From positions 40,071,944-40,135,943 of the forward strand of contig JASWHV010000019.1 in NCBI GenBank assembly GCA_030760725.1: a DNA stretch of 64,000 nucleotides. The letters are read 5' to 3'. Both the position numbers and the translations under genes were made by a program. Below the pieces are notes generated by a model. The model ran no database searches. It worked only from the letters and a program-made list of their open reading frames with translations, and was not told where the DNA came from. Numbering within the stretch: the first letter of the stretch is position 1; every line of letters starts with the position of its first letter. Shown here piece after piece: positions 10,184 through 20,935 of the stretch. The stretch comes from Neostapfia colusana (taxonomy: Eukaryota; Streptophyta; Magnoliopsida; Poales; Poaceae).

Positions 10184-10992
10184 AGGTGTACGACCATACC
10201 ACAATAACACTTCGACCCCCTGTGCCGTCACACCTCCCGAGAGCCCAAATTCACATCTCTCCACTCATTCTAACCCAAAAAGGATCAATTCTTTGGGGAT
10301 TAGCAATTGATCAAGGGAGAGACTTGTTCTACACATCTTGAGCTCTTGGGTTTGATCTCTAGCACACTCTTGTTTGTTAATTGTTCACCTTTTGAGTGTG
10401 TTTTGTTGTGTTCATTCATTGTAACTCTTGGGGAGCCCTCAACCTGTGAGAAGGCCCCTTGAACGATTTATTCCCCTTTGTGATTAGTGGAAAAGAATCG
10501 GCCTTCGTTGCGATTCAACGAGGGTAGGGTTGGTGAACACCCGGTCCTTAGTGGAATCCTCAACGGGGACGTAGATTTCCTTCGTGGAATCGAACCTCGG
10601 GATAAACACTTGTCTCTTACTCTCATTCATTCATTGTTCATCATATTCTAGTGTTTAATTAATCTTGTGCAATTTACATTGAAGCATTGAAACAAAAGTT
10701 GATCTCTGTCATTCATTGTTTCACTTTGCAATACATCTAAGTATCAAATTAGTTTCCGCTGCATAAAGTACTAGAAGTGAGAATATTGATCAATTTTTAT
10801 ATCTCTAGTCCATGCATACCAGACTAGTCCGCACAGTAACGGACTAATCCGATTTTTCTCTGTGTAGAAAATGAACTAGTCTGCACTCTACCGGACTAGT
10901 CCGATTTCCCTGTATTTGATAAACCTAATAAGTGTTTCAGAGATTAATAAAGCATCAAAAAGCCTATTCACCCCCCTCTATGCTACATTCAA

Positions 10993-11006
10993 TTGGTATC
11001 AGAGCC
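10993..11006 (+). promoter_or_regulatory. Co3 primer binding site (tRNA-iMet)
   Basis: TTGGTATCAGAGCC, complementary to the 3' end of plant initiator tRNA-Met, one base after the LTR end. Same spacing as in Co4. Confidence 0.85.
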
Positions 11007-11044
11007 AAACTCTTCAAAAGAGACTCACCGCTCGAAGAGACTAT

Positions 11045-12888
11045 ATGGACGTCAAGGATGTACACAAGAAGATCAATGGCGGAAAGAGTAATGAGAAAAG
11101 GACTCAAAAGCTAAAGAAGCTACTCGACGCCATTCAAGACAGTGAGGGCGATGATGAGGAGGTGCTTCAACTCAAGGCCCTTCTATGGAAGAAGGCAATC
11201 TCCCCAAAAGGGAAGAAGAATACTGATGATGAAAAGAAAAAGAAAGGGGGTAGTCACACAAACTACTCCCGATATCCTTATGATTATGATCGTTTAAATT
11301 GTAACAACAGTCATTACTTATCAATTCCTCTAGGGAAAGCACCTTACTTTGATGGCAATGATTATTCAATGTGGAGACAAAACACGAAAATGCACCTTAT
11401 ATCTCTTAACCCAAGTTTGTGGCACATAGTGTGTACAGGGATAGATATCCCGGAAGATGATGAAGAGCTGACCCCAAGCCAAGAACAAGCCATTCATGGG
11501 AATGCTCAAGCTGCAGCTGTGGTCACGTCATCACTAAGCCGAGACGAGTTCACCAAGGTGGATGGACTCAAAATTGCCAAGGAGATATGGGACACATTGC
11601 CAACTGCACATGAAGATGACTATCACGTACGCAAAGCCAAGATAGAAATGATTGAAAGTGAATTGGGAAGATTCACGATAGAAGAAGATGAATCACCACA
11701 AGATATGTACAATCGACTGAAGAATCTTATCAACAAAGTCCGAGCTTATGGCAGCAAGAAGTGGAATGATCATGAGGTCGTGAAGTTGATTCTCAGAGCA
11801 TTCATGCCTCGCAACGTGACTTTGCTCTATGATTAGAGAAAGCTCCGGGTACCGAAAAATGACTCCAGACGAACTTCTTGGCAAAATCATCAAGTTTGAG
11901 ATGATGGAGAAGCAAGTCAAGCATGTCAAGGAAATTGTCGATCTCACCTCGGCAAAGAAGAAAGGAGTTGCTTTGAAGTCAACTTGTAAACCCGTATCAA
12001 AGGAAGCTCGAGAAGCTTATGGAGAAGACGACAGCGATGATGAAAGTAGTGATATCGATGAAGAAGACATGATCTTGTTCATGAAGAAGTTCAAGAAAAT
12101 GATAAGAAGAAGAAAGGGTGGCAGCTCAAATGAACGAAGACAAAGGGACAAACAAAGACCCAAGATGAGACGGGCGTGCTATAACTATGGAGAATACGAT
12201 CACTTCATAGTAGATTTTCCGTATGATGAAAACAAGAAGAAGATAACAAGCCTCAACCAAAGAAAATGTTCAAGAAGAAGAAGCAATATGGTCAAGAACA
12301 TCTAGGGAAGGAGTGGGACTCCAATGATGAATCCTCATCCGAAGAAGAAGAGGAGATGGCCACCATAGCCATAAAGAAGACTACCAAGAAATCCGCTCTT
12401 TCCCAACCATGGGCGCATGGAAGGACACCGACAACACTTGTCTAATGGAAAAGGAAGGTAAACGAAAGGTACCAACTAAATCTTCCTTCTCGCATTCTTT
12501 TACTAGTGATAGTGATAATTCTAGTGAGGATGATAGCAGTGATGAAGATGAATATATGCTTAGGGGTTTAGACAAAAAGACAGCTGCTAAGAGAAAATTT
12601 TTAATTGATAAGCTTGTTGATATGGAGAAGTTAGTCAATCGTCAGGAAGATATGATCATCTCCCAAAAGGAGGAATATATTGAGATTGAAAAGCTTCTTG
12701 GACTTGAAAAGGAACAAAATAAATCACTAGAACTTGAGTTAGCGTCAAGCAAGGAAGCTTGCTTGAAGTTAAAAGACTTAAACACCACCATCAAGGATGA
12801 ACTTGCTAACTTAACCAAAGTTAACAAGATCCTCGAGGTACATGTTGAGTCACTCAAGCAAAATGGTTCTTCATCAACTTCTAGATAA
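11045..12888 (+). pseudogene. Co3 gag
   Basis: Long SIRE-type gag in several frames. From ATG at 11045: a lysine-rich N-terminus, then the capsid-like region (PYFDGNDYSMWRQNTKMHL, KEIWDTL, DMYNRLKNLINKV). A one-base deletion near 11825 shifts the frame, and gag resumes with IRESSGYRKMTPDELLGK. A basic segment and a zinc knuckle follow near 12175, but the knuckle is damaged: it reads CYNYGEYDHFIVDFPY, so two cysteines of the expected C-x2-C-x4-H-x4-C have become Tyr and Phe. After more frame breaks, 12409-12888 is an acidic region and coiled coil (EKLVNRQEDMIISQKEEYIE). Product would form virus-like particles; this copy cannot. Confidence 0.85.
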
Positions 12889-13387
12889 CCTTCTCAACAC
12901 ATAAAGTCTAAAACTAGTATTGCTTGTACTTGTGCCAAAAGTGACACTAACATGAAGAAAAGGCCAAACTTGACAAAGGACAAGCAATCTTCTCAAAGTG
13001 GCATATTTGACAAGGAGAAGATCAAGTATGCACGCGGTCACAAGACCTCCTAATGTCAAATATGGCATTGGATATTCTAATGGTGAAAAGGAAAACGCTA
13101 GAAGCCACAAGAATAACAAGGGGTGCAATGCCTTTGTCAAGGGAAACCCTTCTCAAGTTGGGAAACTTAATAATGTTGATAAATCTAACACTGTGAACAC
13201 ATATGAACAACAACTTCTATTTAGAACTTTTGATGCTTCATATGTACTTATGAAATGTAATCTTGGAAGAGTTTATGCTAAATATGTTGGGCCACGCCAT
13301 GGGAACACCAAGTCTCATGTGTGGGTGCCCTTGTGACTAACCTCAAAGGACCCAAGCAAGCTGGGGTACCTAAGACCAAGGCATAAA
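12889..13387 (+). pseudogene. Co3 degenerate gag tail / protease lead-in
   Basis: No continuous frame, but patches typical of the stretch between gag coiled coil and protease in this lineage remain: PPNVKYGIGYSNGEKE near 13050, and a segment ending YAKYVGPRHGNTKSHVWVP near 13320. Stops at 13334 and about 13384 and frameshifts separate them. Confidence 0.65.
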
Positions 13388-14660
13388 TTGTTTTTGCAGA
13401 CTTATTCATCCAGTGGAGCAAAACGGGTGCTAGATAGTGGATGCACAAATCACATGATAGGAGAGAGAAGAATGTTCATGGAATATGAAGAAAATGAAGA
13501 TCCAAATAAAGGCATTTATTTTGGTTATAATAGTCAAGGAAAAGTGCTTGGTACCTGTAAAATTGCAATTTCATCACAACATACTCTCTCTCATGTTTTA
13601 CACGTTGACTCCTTGGATTATAACCTTTTGTCCATATCTCAATTTTGTGACAAGGGTTATAATTGTTTATTCACTAATGAGGGTGTGACTGTCTCTAGAA
13701 GAAGTGATAACTCAATTGCATTCAAGGGTGTGTTGAAGGGAAAAATTTATCTAGTTGACTTCAACAAAGATAAAGACGAACTTGACACATGCTTGATTCC
13801 AAAGACCAACATGGGTTAGCTGTGGCATAGACGGCTAGCAAATGTTGGTATGCGGAATCTTCAAAAACTCATCAAAGGCAATCACATCCGAGGTTTAAAG
13901 GATGTTGTTTTTGAGAAAGACGGGCAGTGTAGAGCGTGTCAAGCAGAGAAGCAAGTAGGAGCATCCCATCCCACAAAAAATGTCATGACTACAACAAGAC
14001 CGCTTGTGCTCCTCCACATGGATCTATTCGGTCCAATTGCTTACATAAGCATCAGCGGTAATAAATACGGTCTAGTCATTGATGATGATTTTTCACGCTT
14101 CACGTGTGTTTTCTTTTTGCATGATAAGACATAAACTCAAGGAACCCTCAAGAAGTTCATCAAGCGTGCCAAAAATGAATTCTCATTGAAGATCAACAAC
14201 ATATGAAGTGACAATGGGACAGAATTCAAGAACACCCAAGTTGAGGAGTATCTAGATGAAGAAGGAATAAAGCACGAATTTTCAGCACCATATATTCCTC
14301 AACAAAACGGAGTAGCCGAAAGGAAGAACAGAACTCTCATTGAGATGACGAGGACAATGCTCGATGAATACAAGACTTCAGACAGGTTTTGGGCTGAAGC
14401 GGTTAACACCGCTTGTCACGCCATAAACCGACTATATCTTCATCGGTTGCTCAAGAAAACCTCATATGAACTACTCACGGGTAACAAGCCAAATATTTCA
14501 TATTTTTGAATTTTTGGTTCAAAATTTTATATTTTAAACAAGAAGCCAAGGGCTTCGAAGTTTGCTTCGAAGTCCGATGAAGGATTCTTACTTCGCTATG
14601 ATTCAAACTCCTACGCTTATTGTGTCTTCAACAAAACCTCCGGACTTGTTGAAGTAGCAC
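13388..14660 (+). pseudogene. Co3 pol: protease, GAG-pre-integrase and integrase
   Basis: Protease motif RVLDSGCTNHM (13420 onward), then the conserved YNLLSISQFCDKG and GKIYLVDF. The zinc-binding pre-integrase part begins LWHRRLANVGM directly after an in-frame TAG at 13817. Integrase core: LHMDLFGP (first Asp), ... SDNGTEFKN (second Asp), ... IPQQNGVAERKNRTL (Glu region). In-frame stops occur at about 14132 (TAA), 14203 (TGA, in place of the Arg before SDNGTEF) and 14506 (TGA). Each would be a single-base change from the usual codon, so this is slow decay of a once intact gene. Confidence 0.88.
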
Positions 14661-16080
14661 GTGACGTAGTGTTCAATGAAACTAATGGCTCTCAAGAAGA
14701 GCAAGTTGATCAGTGTGTGCTAGATCAAGAAGAAGCTCCATGTCAAGCATTGAGAAGAATGGCATTGGGCGATGTTCGACCACAAGTGCCAACTTCAAAT
14801 GCGAATGAAGAAAATGAACCACAGATGGAGGAAAATGATCAAGGGGGAGCTTCCATACAAGATCAACCTCAAGAAAATCAAGAAGACCAAAACATAAATG
14901 AGGGCAACTATCCAGGGGGAGAAGAAGATGATAATGAAGATTCAAGACCACAAGTGTCACATCCAAGAGTACACCAAAGCATCCAAAGAGATCACCCCGT
15001 TGACAACATAATCGGTGACATCTGAAAGGGAGTAATAACTCGATCTCGCATAGCTAATTTTTGTGAACACTATTCCTTTGTATCTTCTTTGGAACCATAC
15101 AGGGTTGAGGATGCATTAAAAGATCCGGATTGGGTGATGGCGATGCAAGAAGAATTAGACAACTTCAAAAGGAACAAAGTGTGGGAGCTTGTTGAAAGAC
15201 CCAAGTCCAACGTCGTCGGCACTAAATGGGTCTTCCGCAACAAGCAAGACGAACATGGAGTGGTAACAAGGAACAAGGCACAACTTGTGGCAAAAGGATA
15301 CTCACAAGTCGAAGGTTTGGATTTTGATGAGACTTTTGCTCCCGTAGCTAGGCTTGAATTGATTCGTATATTACATGCATATGCTACTCACCACGATTTC
15401 AAGCTTTATCAAATGGATGTGAAAAGCGCCTTTCTCAACGGACCGATCAAGGAGGAGGTGTACATGGAGCAACCACCCGGTTTTTGAAGATCAAGAGCAC
15501 CCCGACTATGTGTTCAAACTGCGTAAGGCTCTCTATGGTCTCAAACAAGCTCCTAGAGATTGGTATGAGTGCCTTAGAGACTTTTTGATTGAAAATGACA
15601 ACAAGATTGGAAAAGCTGATTACACCTTGTTCACTAAACACTTTGATGATGATCTCTTCATTTGCCAAATCTATGTTGACGATATTATATTTGGTTCAAC
15701 TAAGAAATCCTTTTGTCAAGAATTTAACAAGATTATGATAGATAGATTCGAGATGTCCATGATAGGATAGTTGAGGTAATTTTTGGGATTCCAAGTGAAG
15801 CAACAAAAGGACGGAACGTTCATAAGCCAAACAAAGTACAATCAAGACATTCTCAAGAAGTTTGGAATGGACAAAGCAAAGACCATAAAGACTTCCATGG
15901 TGACAAATGGACACATGGATCTAAATGAAGACGGACCAAATGTGGATCAAAAGGTATAGCATTCCATGATTGGCTCCTTACTCTATTTATGTGCATCTAG
16001 GCCTGATATCATGTTGAGTGTATGTTTGTGTGCAAGGTTTCAAGCCAATCCTAAGGAATGTCATTTGACAGCCGTTAAAG
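14661..16080 (+). pseudogene. Co3 pol: INT-RT linker and reverse transcriptase
   Basis: 14669-15025 is an acidic Q/E/N-rich linker, as in other copia polyproteins. RT follows: MQEELDNFKRNKVWELV, GTKWVFRNKQDE, NKAQLVAKGYSQVEG, FDETFAPVARLE, KLYQMDVKSAFLNGPI. A one-base T insertion at 15480-15486 breaks the frame after EQPPGF. RT resumes at 15510 with ALYGLKQAPRDWYE and the catalytic YVDDIIFGS (about 15672), then MSMIG followed by TAG. Beyond that, recognisable stretches (FLGFQVKQQKDGTF, MIGSLLYLCASRPDI) continue with stops to about 16080. Confidence 0.88.
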
Positions 16081-16084
16081 GACC

Positions 16085-16564
16085 TTGAGATATTTAGTTC
16101 ACACACCCAACCTAGATCTTTGGTATCTCAAAGGTTCAAAATTCAATCTCATTGGATACTCCGATGCAGATTATGACAGATGCAAGGTAGATAGAAAAAG
16201 TACTTCTGGTACTTGCCAATTTCTAGGTAGATCCTTAGTTTCTTGGTCCTCCAAGAAACAAAATTCAATTGCCTTATCCACGGCCGAAGCGGAGTATGTT
16301 GCCGCCGCGAGTTGCTGTGCACAACTCCTTTGGATGCGACAAACTCTAAGGGATTACGGTTACAATATGAGCCATATTCCACTCATTTGTGACAATGAGA
16401 GTGCAATTAAAATTGCCCATAACCCTGTTGAGCACTCTAGAACCAAACACATAGATATCCGACATCATTTTTTGAGAGATCACTCAATGAAAGGAGACAT
16501 AGCCATTTCACATATCAACACTGAAAAACAACTAGCCGATATCTTTACCAAGCCACTTTATTAA
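16085..16564 (+). pseudogene. Co3 pol: RNase H
   Basis: About 160 codons ending TKPLY and TAA. Motifs: SDADYDRCKVDRKSTSG (catalytic Asp), SWSSKKQNSIALSTAEAEYVA (Glu and Asp region), PLICDNESAIKIAHNP, HSRTKHIDIRHHFLRD, QLADIFTKPL. A small deletion at about 16080 puts it out of frame with RT. It is the best preserved part of Co3 pol. Confidence 0.9.
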
Positions 16565-17507
16565 AACGCTTTTTGAGCTCTGAAATGAATTAAATATCCT
16601 TGATGCTCGGAACGTGGCTTGAGAACTTGCATACCTGTATTCCATCCTCAAATAATGCTAATTATGTTGAAAAATCATTTATTTCTATTTTTTTCTCCTA
16701 AAAACTCTGTTAGTTACTTGATCTTGGTGAATCATGGTCATCGCTTGATTGTTGTACGTTTACTGATCATATTCATTAAGAATATCTGTGTGTCTTTGTC
16801 CCTTATCCCTTAATAGGAACATTTGAATACATACATATATATATTTTGTACACTTCTGTACAAGGGACCACGGAGTAGTCCGTGGTCACCCTGGACTAGT
16901 CCGCACTAGGTCTGTTAGTCCGGACTAGTCCAGACAACCACGGACTAGTCCGATTTTCTCTCTGGCCAGAAAACGGACTAGTCCGATATGGTCTGGACTA
17001 GTCCGATATTTCGACTCCATAACCCTAAGGCCGGTTCAAACCTAATCTTCTTCATCCTCACAACCTTCACAACTATGTCTCTCCTCACTCAAGTGCTCCC
17101 AAGGCGGATTTGCAAGTTCTCCATCAAAACCACCAAAATTTCCATGGGAATCAATCTCCACTGCAAAGGAATCAAAAACCCCGGACTAGTCCTCATCAAG
17201 AACTCCTTCAATGCCTCGAATCGAAGGATTTGGTAAACTTCACTCCAAACCCTATAACCTTGGATTTTCCTTGTTTTTGCTCAAATAGCTTAGACCTTCT
17301 AGTCAATGCATGCTCTATTGATGTATTCCATGTACCCTAGATCATATTTGCATTAAATAACCTCAAATTTCGACAAGTTAGGGCTTGAGCAGCCTCATAA
17401 CGTACTAGTCCGTTCTTAGGGCGGACAAGTCCGGTACTCCGGACTAGTCCGACCCTGAACACCAGACTAGTTCGGTATGCCCTGATCAGGGAATCCTATG
17501 ACATTCA
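16565..17507 (+). other. Co3 spacer between pol and the extra ORF
   Basis: No supported gene. It holds a dense group of CGGACTAGTCCG palindromes and variants (16862-17011, 17182, 17400-17475). An ATG-initiated short frame at about 17074 (MSLLTQVLPRR) is not supported by anything else. The spacer leads into the extra ORF at 17508 and might carry its promoter or splice acceptor, but I see no clear TATA box. Confidence 0.6.
16862..17011. repeat. Palindrome cluster in the Co3 internal spacer
   Basis: Exact CGGACTAGTCCG at 16941-16952 and 16974-16985, plus five near copies (for example TGGACTAGTCCG, CGGACTAGTCCA). A further exact copy is at 17440-17451 with variants around it. The same motif is in the LTRs of this element. 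Confidence 0.75.
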
Positions 17508-18266
17508 ATGCAATCCCTTGTCATACTTGATTATTCATACCCGCTATATCTCTCTGATTTTGAAGCTGAGATAGATGAAGATCAAGATGTGATGTCTCAC
17601 ATTTTGGAGTCTCACTCCAAAAAGAGACAAGATCATGCCGCCGAGCCTTCGCTCACCCCACCTAGGGTGCGTTGAAAGGTTACAATCAGGAGACCAGCTT
17701 CAAAAGCAAATGTGGCTGGTTCTAGCTCGGCGGCTCAATGCCAAACCAAGGGCAAGGGTAAGGGGCTTGCTTCCGGCCCGATTGGTCCCCTCAAGATGAC
17801 AGCTCCAAGGCAGGGAAATAGGGATCCCTCGGAGCAGAAGTTCAATGGCAAGGGGAGTGATGTGGCATGGAACCTGAGGAAGGTTGATGCCTATAGCTCC
17901 GGAAAAAAGGCAGTCGACAAGAGAATTTGGAGCAACTTTCACTCGGACTATTACAGTTTGGTGTACCTCCAAATGAAGACTCCAGTGGTCCGAAGTCAAT
18001 GGATCGACTGGACATACTTTAAAAGGAAGAGCTGTGAAGCCTTTGAGGAGGTCATAGAGGCTGCAGAGAGACACAGACTCAAGGACCTGCTCGCCTTCAG
18101 ATACAACTGGATGGATGAGATCATTGCCCAGTTCTATGCAACTTGCCACTTTGCCCATGATGGAGAAGAAAAAGTGACTTGGATGACACATGGATCTAAG
18201 TACACAATTTCCTACACTGAGTTTGCCAGACTGCTACACCTTGAGGACACTGGGAGTGATGTGATT
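17508..18266 (+). pseudogene. Co3 extra ORF (env-position), 5' part
   Basis: Begins at ATG 17508, preceded by an in-frame TGA at 17499. An acidic N-terminus (DFEAEIDEDQDVM) and a basic stretch follow, with one in-frame TGA at 17673-17675. From 17712 a globular region: WIDWTYFKRKSCEAFEEV, EIIAQFYATCHF, KVTWMTHGSKYTISYTEFARLLHLED, cut by Co4 after DVI. Removing Co4 and one TGATT joins it in frame to 28009. The position after RNase H is where SIRE/Maximus elements carry an env-like ORF. The globular part resembles, from memory, a plant transposon-associated domain found in many grass elements, not a known viral glycoprotein; no signal peptide or membrane span is evident here. Function unknown. 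Confidence 0.7.
18262..18266. repeat. Target site duplication of Co4, left copy (TGATT)
   Basis: TGATT before the LTR start at 18267; repeated at 28004-28008 after the second LTR. Confidence 0.92.
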
Positions 18267-18361
18267 TGTGAGACCTATGTGTGCTGAATACATTGGCAAT
18301 TAGGATAAAAGTTAGCATTAACATTCAAAGTTTTGAATATTGCCAAAACATTCTTCTGTGG

Positions 18362-18465
18362 CAAGGTCCGACAAGTTCTTTGTTAGGTCTGCCAAGTGTT
18401 GGCAAGGTCCGACGCAAGGTCCAGAGAGCTCCGGCAAGGTCCGGAGAGCTTCTGTGAGGTCCGAA
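18362..18465 (+). repeat. GGTCCG motif array in Co4 U3
   Basis: About seven copies of (A/G)AGGTCCG or one-base variants in roughly 100 bp, some extended to AAGGTCCGGAGAGCT. It is repeated in the 3' LTR at about 26474-26577. The CGGAC/GTCCG half-site is shared with the Co3 palindrome. Confidence 0.65.
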
Positions 18466-19279
18466 GCTTGTTTTTATGGAGCTCCCGTGAAGTTCAACTC
18501 GTAGAACTGCAGCATCTTGTTTTTGCTTTTAACTCGCAATGTTTCAAACTTGCTTTATGGGAAGGTTTGCTTAGTATTAATTTGCTAAGTTTTTGGTGTG
18601 TTTTGGTGGTTATGGCTGTTATCATTTGATATGGTTTGCAACATGCTTATGTGACGTGCTCATGTAAGGTGTTGTGGTTTTCGAACTAACGTGAGTCAAG
18701 TCGAGGACTTGTGCTCGGAAGAATTGGTTGTTTATTTATGTGCAGGTGTTGCTTGAGTTCAAGACATGGCTGGTGACGGGATCCTTGGACTAGTCTCAGG
18801 GAGGAGATGAGGTTCCAACAACCAAGTTCGGGAGGAGCTGTGGTTGAGTTGATCGGGAGGTCGCGCAGCATGTTTGGATCAAGGGCAGTGCATATGAAGG
18901 TTGCGTGTACGTCGTTGGAAGGTGTTTGCACGTGTGCAAGGAGTGCATGGACGTGGCAACATTGTTCCAAGGCGTGATGAAGAGAAAAGGACGTAAAGAA
19001 TTGGTCGGAAAGGTCCAACCGCCTTGATTACGTACTCAGGCTGAGGCTGAGTCGGATATGGCTCAAATATGGAAGATTTGAGTTGGTTATGATAGGATTT
19101 CGTGCTAGGCACGAAGTTGAGTTGTTTTAGGAATGTTTAGTACATTCCTAAGGTGTTTGGAAGTCTCCTGATTGCTTCTATCTGCGAATAGGAGAGTCTT
19201 GAGCAGTTATGGTAAGTTAGGATACGAGTCCAATTAGGAGTAGGAGTCCTAGATTGGATTGTTTAGCCTGAGGGCTGGC

Positions 19280-19355
19280 TATAAAAGCAAGGGAGGCCAG
19301 AGCTCTCGTGGACAGAGAAATTCGGGCTGTTCCTCTTGTGTTTCTACTGAATAAA
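19280..19355 (+). promoter_or_regulatory. Co4 LTR TATA box and poly(A) signal
   Basis: TATAAAAG at 19280-19287 and AATAAA at 19350-19355, a spacing that implies a short R region. Both are conserved in the 3' LTR (27392-27399 and 27462-27467). Confidence 0.7.
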
Positions 19356-19891
19356 GTTCAAAGTTTCGAGGAGCTTTTGTGCCTTGTTCGTCCGACTTGT
19401 TTTTCGTCAAGTCTTTCTCGCCGAGTTTCTGAACAGACCGACGTTGCTTCGGTGTTTTGTTCATAACTCGAGTTTTACAGATCCGATTGACATGATTCTT
19501 TTTGGGTTGTCTTCACAACTCAATTATCTATCATTTGTGAAAGTTTCACGAGCTTCGGATCTGTATTTTTTGAGATACACAAGTTTCTTTGCAGCGTTGC
19601 AGATCTGTTTTATATCGGGTAGAACAGATTGATCTTCGTTTAATGTTTTGATCGTATCTCAACTTTTACTTTGTGTTTTCAACTGATTCTTGTTGCATTA
19701 GATCCGTGACTTGATTCTCTACCACTCTACTTGATTTGTCGCAGTTGAACACGTTTGAAAACACTTGCACACACGGTTTCTTTAACCGATTGGTTTTTTG
19801 TTGAGGGGTTTTTGTTGTTTCCACTGCGAAAAGTTTTAATCTACCATTCACCCTCCCTCTGGTAGCTTTTCATGTGCTCTTCATCATACAA

Positions 19892-19905
19892 TTGGTATCA
19901 GAGCC
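19892..19905 (+). promoter_or_regulatory. Co4 primer binding site (tRNA-iMet)
   Basis: TTGGTATCAGAGCC one base after the 5' LTR, complementary to the 3' end of initiator tRNA-Met. Confidence 0.88.
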
Positions 19906-19951
19906 AAGGTGGTCTAATCTTTGTGATTTGCACGTGTTTTGACTAACCATC

Positions 19952-20935
19952 ATGGAGAAGTACTCTGCAAAACCTTGTGTGTTCAATGGCATCGATTTTC
20001 AGGTTTGGAAGGCGCGGATGGAGGCCTACATACAGGCACAAGGCTTCGCCATATGGGAAAAGGTCTACCGGAACTTTGATGTACCACCCAACGATCAAGT
20101 TACGGCTGCGAACATGAGAGATGTTGACAACAACAACAAGGCTCGCAACTTGATCATCCAAGGATTGACTCAAAGCGACTTCGACCGTGTTGCACACCTC
20201 CGATCTGCATATGATGTTTGGAAAGCTCTTTGTGACTACCATGAAGGATCCAATACGATCAAGGAGGTAAGGCAAGATATGTTCAAGAAAGAATCCATGC
20301 GTTTTGAGATGCAACCCGGTCAGTCAATTGACGACCTTTTTGCTCGCTTTAATAAAATTATCAGCAACTTGCGTAGTGTCAATGTTAACTTTTCAGATGC
20401 TGAAAATGCTAGACAATTGTTAGGAGCATTAGATATTTCAATTTGGGAGATGAAAGTTACATCTATTCGTGAATCTACTGTCATGAGTTCTCTTACTTTA
20501 GACGTGCTTTATTCTAAATTGAAAACTCATGAAATTGACATCATCCCACGTAAAAACCCCAACAAGTCTATTGCATTTGTTTCGCAACGTGACATGTCTA
20601 GTTCTAGTCAATTATCATCTAGTGGTGCACTCTCTTTGCTATCCTCCCTAACCCTTGAACAGATTGAAGAGTTTCTAGAGAAGGAGCTTGCACTCATCTC
20701 TACTCGGTTCTCAAAAGCATTGCAAAATGTGAGAACTAGAAGGAGAGGAAGCTCCGGACCTCAACGATGTTTTGAATGTGGTAAGACAGGACATTTTCGT
20801 ACGGAGTGCCCCAACCTTTCAGGTCTGACATCACGTGAAGAAAAGCAAACAAGGCCGAAGAAATCGTTTGCAAAGAATAAAAAGAAACATTTATCAATGC
20901 GCAACATAGTGCATATTATGATCTCTGCACTTTAA
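19952..20935 (+). pseudogene. Co4 gag, main part
   Basis: ATG at 19952, 62 bp after the LTR end. Copia gag: FNGIDFQVWKARMEAYIQA, then the UBN2-type capsid region (FDRVAHLRSAYDVWKALCDYHEG, DMFKKESMRFEMQPGQSIDDL, FNKIISNLRS), then a basic segment and a CCHC knuckle, CFECGKTGHFRTEC, at about 20767-20808. A TAA at 20933 interrupts the frame just after MISAL; the same frame continues directly into DFGSSDVDTG, so this is one point mutation and not the natural end. Confidence 0.9.

Larger units (their letters stand above)
10031..10991 (+). mobile_element. Co3 5' LTR, 3' portion
   Basis: Runs from the Gy1 insertion point to the TTCA just before the primer site. The segment 10031-10174 matches the Co3 3' LTR fragment at 29711-29856, which identifies both as LTR. 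It contains palindromes CGGACTAGTCCG at 10032-10043, 10125-10136 and 10892-10903, a TATA box at 10175 and a C-rich stretch near 10970. The left part of this LTR is beyond Gy1, outside the window. Confidence 0.85.
18267..19890 (+). mobile_element. Co4 5' LTR
   Basis: Starts TGTGAGACCTATGTG and ends ATCATACA. U3 contains an array of AAGGTCCG-like motifs (18362-18465). TATA box at 19280 and AATAAA at 19350. It matches 26379-28003 along its full length. Confidence 0.95.

Noticed and set aside
17508..18266. Calling the Co3 extra ORF a true envelope glycoprotein gene
   Set aside because: No signal peptide, membrane span or glycoprotein pattern is visible; only its position matches env-like ORFs.
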